Below, in pieces: positions 5,545-8,542 of a stretch of 8,542 nt of DNA (positions within the stretch are counted from its first letter, which is position 1; every line of letters starts with the position of its first letter). The stretch spans positions 1 through 8,542 of the forward strand of contig JBKHXU010000209.1 of assembly GCA_046565865.1 (NCBI GenBank), given 5' to 3'. The stretch comes from JBKHXU01 sp046565865 (GTDB lineage: Bacteria > Pseudomonadota > Gammaproteobacteria > Acidiferrobacterales > Sulfurifustaceae). The notes below the pieces were generated by a model. That model was given only the letters and a program-made list of their open reading frames with translations. It searched no databases and was not told the origin of the DNA. The position numbers were made by a program, and so were the translations under genes.

Positions 5545-6909
5545 CTAGCGCACAGCTATCGCGCTGAAGCGCTTTTCCAGGTCGCGCAATTTCGGTGCGA
5601 TTGCCACTCCCACGTGCAACCGCGGATCGGAAAGCTCCTTTCCCTCCGACATCTCGCGCGCCTTGATCGATTCCGCCGCCTTGGTGAACGCGGCCGGAAA
5701 GTAACGTTCGGTTTTCAGCTGCTCGTCCAGCACCGCCTTGCCGAAGTACGTGAACTCGCTTTCGTTGCCGCAGCCGAACGACTGCTTGTCAGGCGCCGAG
5801 GCGGTCGCCACCAACGTATGATCGTCCTTGAGCGGCTCGATAAAACTCCCCGAATAGCAGGCCGATATCATCAGCACGCGCCATTTGATCCCGGCCTCGT
5901 CCAGCGCCGCTTTGAGATCGGCGGGAGTGATATTGTTCAACCACAGCGGGCGGAAACTCACCGATAGCTCCTTCTGCGAGCCGTGGCTGGTCAGAAAAAG
6001 GAACAGTACGTCCTCGTCTCGATTCATCTTGTGACCGATCCGCTTCAGCACTTCGCGTAGATTGCTGACCGTCGCCAACGGCACATCGTCCACCGTGGCG
6101 GGATTGTTGATCAACGCTACCGATCGGCCTTGGGTGCCGAAGTCACGGTCGAACACATTCTGAGCGAATCGCACCTCTTTCATGAACACATCTTCGCTGC
6201 CGTAACCGCCGAAGCCGACGAAATACAGATCAGTCACGCCGCGACGACCCGGCGCGAGGCTGGCGGTGGCCACCTCGACCCGCGCGGGCTGCGCATAGTA
6301 AAGATGCTCTTGATTCAGCTTCTGATAAGCCGCGGGTACCTTGGGAGGCTCCACCCGCGGGTACCAAAAATCGCCGGTCCAGAGAAACAACGACGGGGCA
6401 ATGACAACGAGCGCGTAGCTCGCGACATACGCCGCCGTGCGCCGCACGCGCCGACCGGAAACGTGATGCAGGATGAAACCGACGATCGCGAGCAACCAAA
6501 CGGTAAGCGCGCCCCACACGATCCACGCCGCGCCCACACTCCAAGGCCGCACATGCTGCACCGCGATACCTATTAGGTACATGAACGGCGCCGCGCTGTA
6601 CACCTGCACCACGAACCGCACCGCGCGGGGCCCGTCGCGCATCGCGACCGCCACCAGATACGCCACGAACAACACACCCGCGAGGCCCAGCGCCTCGCCG
6701 GTGAATGCCATGCGATTGAATTCGGGATCGGGCCGGTAGCGAACATAGTCGGCCACAACCGCAGTCAGCACGCTAACCCCGACCAATAACACGACCTGAT
6801 GCAGCGAATACCGCAAGCGCGCCGGCGGCTGTCGAAAGAACAACAGCCGGACACCGTTTCGCAAGTTGGCGGCGAGACCCCTCAGCTCTTTTTTTAATGC
6901 CGCACGCAT
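5545..6909 (-). CDS. Membrane-anchored C13 (legumain-like) cysteine peptidase
   Basis: The product is 454 residues. The N-terminal half has five hydrophobic spans at about 36-55, 70-90, 99-118, 125-148 and 158-178. Basic residues at the N-terminus, in RDGPRAVR and in SGRRVRRT mark the cytoplasmic side, so the C-terminal domain should face the periplasm. That domain (about 220-440) matches peptidase family C13, a caspase-fold group. The catalytic His is H309 in FLTSHGSQ, and the catalytic Cys is C351 in MISACYSGSFIEPL, each after a hydrophobic strand. A further conserved block is SAPDKQSFGCGNESEFTYFG. Both catalytic residues are present, so activity is plausible; the substrate is unknown. ATG at 6909 is supported by AGGAG (6916-6920), 6-7 bases upstream. 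The gene points the same way as tusE but is separated by 174 bases. Confidence 0.88.
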   Translation of the reverse strand: MRAALKKELRGLAANLRNGVRLLFFRQPPARLRYSLHQVVLLVGVSVLTAVVADYVRYRPDPEFNRMAFTGEALGLAGVLFVAYLVAVAMRDGPRAVRFVVQVYSAAPFMYLIGIAVQHVRPWSVGAAWIVWGALTVWLLAIVGFILHHVSGRRVRRTAAYVASYALVVIAPSLFLWTGDFWYPRVEPPKVPAAYQKLNQEHLYYAQPARVEVATASLAPGRRGVTDLYFVGFGGYGSEDVFMKEVRFAQNVFDRDFGTQGRSVALINNPATVDDVPLATVSNLREVLKRIGHKMNRDEDVLFLFLTSHGSQKELSVSFRPLWLNNITPADLKAALDEAGIKWRVLMISACYSGSFIEPLKDDHTLVATASAPDKQSFGCGNESEFTYFGKAVLDEQLKTERYFPAAFTKAAESIKAREMSEGKELSDPRLHVGVAIAPKLRDLEKRFSAIAVR

Positions 6910-6942
6910 CGCGCGCTCCTCTTGAATGACGACGGTGTTTTA

Positions 6943-6972
6943 AAGGTAGACCCTATGGCGGCTCTCTGCCAA
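6943..6972 (-). promoter_or_regulatory. Weak candidate promoter for the C13 peptidase gene
   Basis: On the minus strand, TTGGCA (6972-6967, five of six consensus bases) precedes TACCTT (6948-6943, three of six) with an 18-base spacer. The distance to the ATG at 6909 suits a leader of about 25-30 bases. The -10 is poor, so this is only a suggestion. Confidence 0.25.
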
Positions 6973-7328
6973 ATTGACCAGCAGTCTAGCCCTGCGATGC
7001 ACGATAAGGTCTGAATGTCCACGATGGATCAACATCGCGACGGCACCGATCAACTTCGGCAGAAACAGGCCTAGGTCATTCATGAAACTGCGAAGCGAGG
7101 CTTGATCATCACCGCGAAAGCGGGAATCCCGTTGCCGCCAGGCACCCGCGCTCGACGCCATGCACCGCAAGCAGGCACACCCGCGCGCACTGCACACCGC
7201 ACGGGCAGACGCCCGCGACCCGTCGCCGCCAATCGCCGCGTACTCAGAAACTTACCGCACCACACGGTTGGTACGGTAACTGCTAGTCCGTAGCAAGGAG
7301 TCGATAACAGTCTCTAACGAAACGAGCG
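6973..7328. other. Non-coding stretch between divergent genes
   Basis: No credible gene is seen here. The main content is a degenerate REP-like hairpin (7108-7127), annotated separately, followed by a GC-rich tract rich in CGC and CAC triplets. A minus-strand frame spans 6940-7197, but its most protein-like part (RDSRFRGDD) is the translation of the repeat. A weak TTGGTA-17-TAGCAA promoter-like pair at 7268-7296 could serve the downstream gene. Confidence 0.5.
7108..7127. repeat. Degenerate REP-like hairpin with GAAA loop
   Basis: CCGC-GAAA-GCGG (7112-7123) is the core of a dispersed proteobacterial repeat whose usual form is ATTCCCGCGAAAGCGGGAAT. The right arm is intact (GCGGGAAT, 7120-7127). 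The left arm has two changes (ATCACCGC, 7108-7115), so two stem pairs are lost. That points to an old, decaying copy. Confidence 0.6.
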
Positions 7329-7375
7329 CCCCCTCCCATTCCCTCCCGCTTCGCGGGGGAGGGTTGGGGTGGGGG
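7329..7375. repeat. Imperfect palindromic C-rich/G-rich repeat
   Basis: The inner stem is CCCTCCCGC (7341-7349) with GCGGGGGAGGG (7353-7363), a TTC loop and a two-G bulge. Outer arms CCCCCTCCC (7329-7337) and GGGGTGGGGG (7366-7375) also pair partly. The pattern of C-rich arm, CGCTTCGCG centre and GGTTGGGGTG arm matches a widely dispersed intergenic repeat of GC-rich proteobacteria. It ends 46 bases before the next gene's ATG, so it would lie in or near its leader. There is no T-run. Confidence 0.65.
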
Positions 7376-7405
7376 AAAAGCAGCGCGTGATTTGTTAGGA
7401 ACTCC

Positions 7406-7412
7406 AAGGAGG
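7406..7412 (+). promoter_or_regulatory. Strong ribosome binding site
   Basis: AAGGAGG is a near-perfect anti-16S match placed 9 bases before ATG 7422. It decides that start against the in-frame ATG at 7392, which lies upstream of the site. Confidence 0.75.
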
Positions 7413-7421
7413 ATTTACTAC

Positions 7422-8381
7422 ATGGCGTCCATGAGCTATCTGTCGACGATCGAACGCTACCACGAGTACGGCAACGCCATCCGCGAACTGCTCGGTTCCA
7501 TTCTCACCGGCATCAACCACAGCCGCCTATACACCGAACCCGAGGCGCTGCCCGCGGCGATGTGCGATGTCGCGCGCCACTACCCGTTCGTCTCGTTGCT
7601 CTACACGCTCGACCCCGACGGCATCCAGACCAGCGACAACATCCACTGTCTGCGCTACCAGCGGCCGCTGCACGACGACGCGCGCGGCAAGGACCGCAGC
7701 CAGCGACCGTACTTCGTGCTCGCGCGCGGCGCCGACGGCGTGGTGGTGACGGAACCGTACCTCTCGACCGCAACCGGCGTGCTGTGCATCTCCGCCGCGG
7801 TGCGCTGCCTGGCGGCGGACGGCAAGCTGCTCGGCTATACCGTGATCGACATCGACCTGGCCGACACTGTCGGCTTCCTCATGGGCGACGTCGCGCGCCG
7901 CCGCTTCCAGCCCGCGTTCCGCGTTGTCTACGCGTTGATCGTGGTCGGGCTGTTCGCCGTCGTCGGCCTGCTGCTATGGGCCGCCTTCAGCCAGGTGGCC
8001 GGGCTCTTCACCGGCGAGATGCGCGGCGACGCGCTGCACCTCAAACCCTTCGGCGTGATTATTTTTCTCACGCTCGCGCTCGCGATCTTCGACCTCGGCA
8101 AGACCATTCTCGAGGAGGAAATCCTCATGCACAAGGACATCTTCCGTCACAGCTCCACCCGCCGCACCATCACCCGCTTCATCGCCGCGATCCTAATCGC
8201 GGTGTCGATCGAGGCGCTACTGATGATGTTCCGCGCCGCGCTCGGCACCGGCGACGGCATGCACGCCGCCGTGTTGATGATGCTCACCGCCGTGGGGCTG
8301 CTGGTCGGGCTCGGGATTTACGTGTACCTGGGCGCGCGGGCGGAGGTGGCGTTGTTGCGCCAGCGGGGCGCGAGCCGGTGA
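7422..8381 (+). CDS. Membrane protein with N-terminal PDC (Cache-like) sensor region
   Basis: The product is 319 residues. Residues about 25-155 resemble a PDC/Cache sensor: FVSLLYTLDPDG, then KDRSQRPYF where family members have the ligand-contacting R-x-x-Y/F motif, then VVTEPYLS, ISAAV and a final GKLLGYTVIDIDL strand. Four hydrophobic segments follow at about 168-190, 208-226, 252-272 and 281-304, and the tail is short and basic (RQRGASR). No kinase, GGDEF, EAL or chemotaxis output domain is present. There is no N-terminal span or signal peptide, although PDC domains normally sit outside the membrane between two spans. ATG at 7422 is chosen because AAGGAGG (7406-7412) lies 9 bases upstream; ATG at 7431 is possible. 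Ligand and partner are unknown. A REP-like palindrome lies just upstream. Confidence 0.78.
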   Translation: MASMSYLSTIERYHEYGNAIRELLGSILTGINHSRLYTEPEALPAAMCDVARHYPFVSLLYTLDPDGIQTSDNIHCLRYQRPLHDDARGKDRSQRPYFVLARGADGVVVTEPYLSTATGVLCISAAVRCLAADGKLLGYTVIDIDLADTVGFLMGDVARRRFQPAFRVVYALIVVGLFAVVGLLLWAAFSQVAGLFTGEMRGDALHLKPFGVIIFLTLALAIFDLGKTILEEEILMHKDIFRHSSTRRTITRFIAAILIAVSIEALLMMFRAALGTGDGMHAAVLMMLTAVGLLVGLGIYVYLGARAEVALLRQRGASR

Positions 8382-8430
8382 GGATAGAACTCTGTCTCGA
8401 ATCTATTTCTTTATGAAGATGAAGATGCAT

Positions 8431-8542
8431 CTACCTCAATGCTCTACGGGCTCGTTCACACAAAAAGTCGTTCTTATCCAGTGACTCTGCCTGCCGAAGC
8501 ACTTCTTCGGCCTTATCCGGTTCTCCGCGACGATGATATCCG
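8431..8542 (-). CDS. TPR-like protein, C-terminal end only
   Basis: The last 36 codons of a minus-strand gene enter from the right edge and end at TAG (8433-8431). The visible residues include YHRRGEPDKAEEVLRQA followed by ESLDKNDF and a basic end (CERARRALR). The spacing of G-x-x-x-x-A and A near LRQAESLD is that of the second half of a tetratricopeptide repeat, so the full protein is probably a TPR scaffold. The fragment is short, and the rest of the protein decides its role. It converges on the PDC gene with 49 bases between the stops. Base composition here is less GC-rich than in the left part of the window. Confidence 0.6.
   Translation of the reverse strand, partial: GYHRRGEPDKAEEVLRQAESLDKNDFLCERARRALR

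Noticed and set aside
6130..6576. 148-codon + strand frame opposite the C13 peptidase gene
   Set aside because: It is His/Arg-rich antisense to a well-supported gene with catalytic motifs; no start signal is seen.
6940..7197. 85-codon minus-strand frame between the C13 and PDC genes
   Set aside because: Its segment RDSRFRGDD is the well-known spurious translation of the CGCGAAAGCGGG repeat, and no good ribosome site precedes it.
7562..8416. 284-codon + strand frame overlapping the PDC protein gene
   Set aside because: It is extremely Arg/Ala/Pro-rich and lacks a ribosome site. The other frame has membrane helices, sensor motifs and a strong AAGGAGG site.
8493..8511. GCCGAAG-cactt-CTTCGGC inverted repeat
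   Set aside because: It falls on the TPR codons for AEEVLR and has no T-run, so it is more likely a coding coincidence than a terminator.

Overview
The window is GC-rich and densely coded, with many GCG, CGC and GCC codons. It holds bacterial housekeeping and accessory genes that read most like a gammaproteobacterium or a related member of Pseudomonadota. The support is a TusE/DsrC-type sulfur carrier, a SpoIIAA-like STAS protein, a C13 peptidase with a polytopic membrane N-terminus, and a dispersed repeat of the CGCGAAAGCGGGAAT type. The genus cannot be named from the sequence alone.

Left block (1-3575, + strand): a galactoside operon. It starts with the 3' part of a glycoside hydrolase family 2 gene, which enters from outside the window. 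galT follows with a 4-base ATGA overlap, and galK follows with a one-base gap. Together they would release galactose from a galactoside and convert it through the Leloir pathway to galactose-1-phosphate and then UDP-galactose/glucose-1-phosphate. galE and galM are not in the window. GalT keeps its catalytic HPH motif but lacks the usual CxxC zinc ligands.

Middle block (3576-5544): small genes in both directions. They are a doubtful minus-strand ORF with a strong stem-loop after galK, a 31-residue single-span membrane peptide, a convergent three-span membrane protein of unknown function, a divergent SpoIIAA-like protein, and a TusE-like sulfur carrier that converges on it with a 3-base gap. 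The membrane protein's leader has an exact 12-bp direct repeat and a possible 12-codon leader ORF whose stop overlaps the gene's start.

Right block (5545-8542): a minus-strand C13 (legumain-like, caspase-fold) peptidase with five predicted membrane spans and an intact His/Cys dyad. A gene-free stretch of about 510 bases follows and carries two REP-like repeats. Next is a + strand membrane protein with an N-terminal PDC-like sensor region and no recognisable output domain. At the right edge, on the minus strand, is the C-terminal tail of a TPR-like protein.

I see no tRNA, rRNA, CRISPR array, transposase or phage gene, and no clear multi-gene novel system. The items most worth a second look are the membrane-tethered C13 peptidase, the unusual layout of the PDC protein, the zinc-less GalT and the repeated translation-initiation cassette near 4540-4600.
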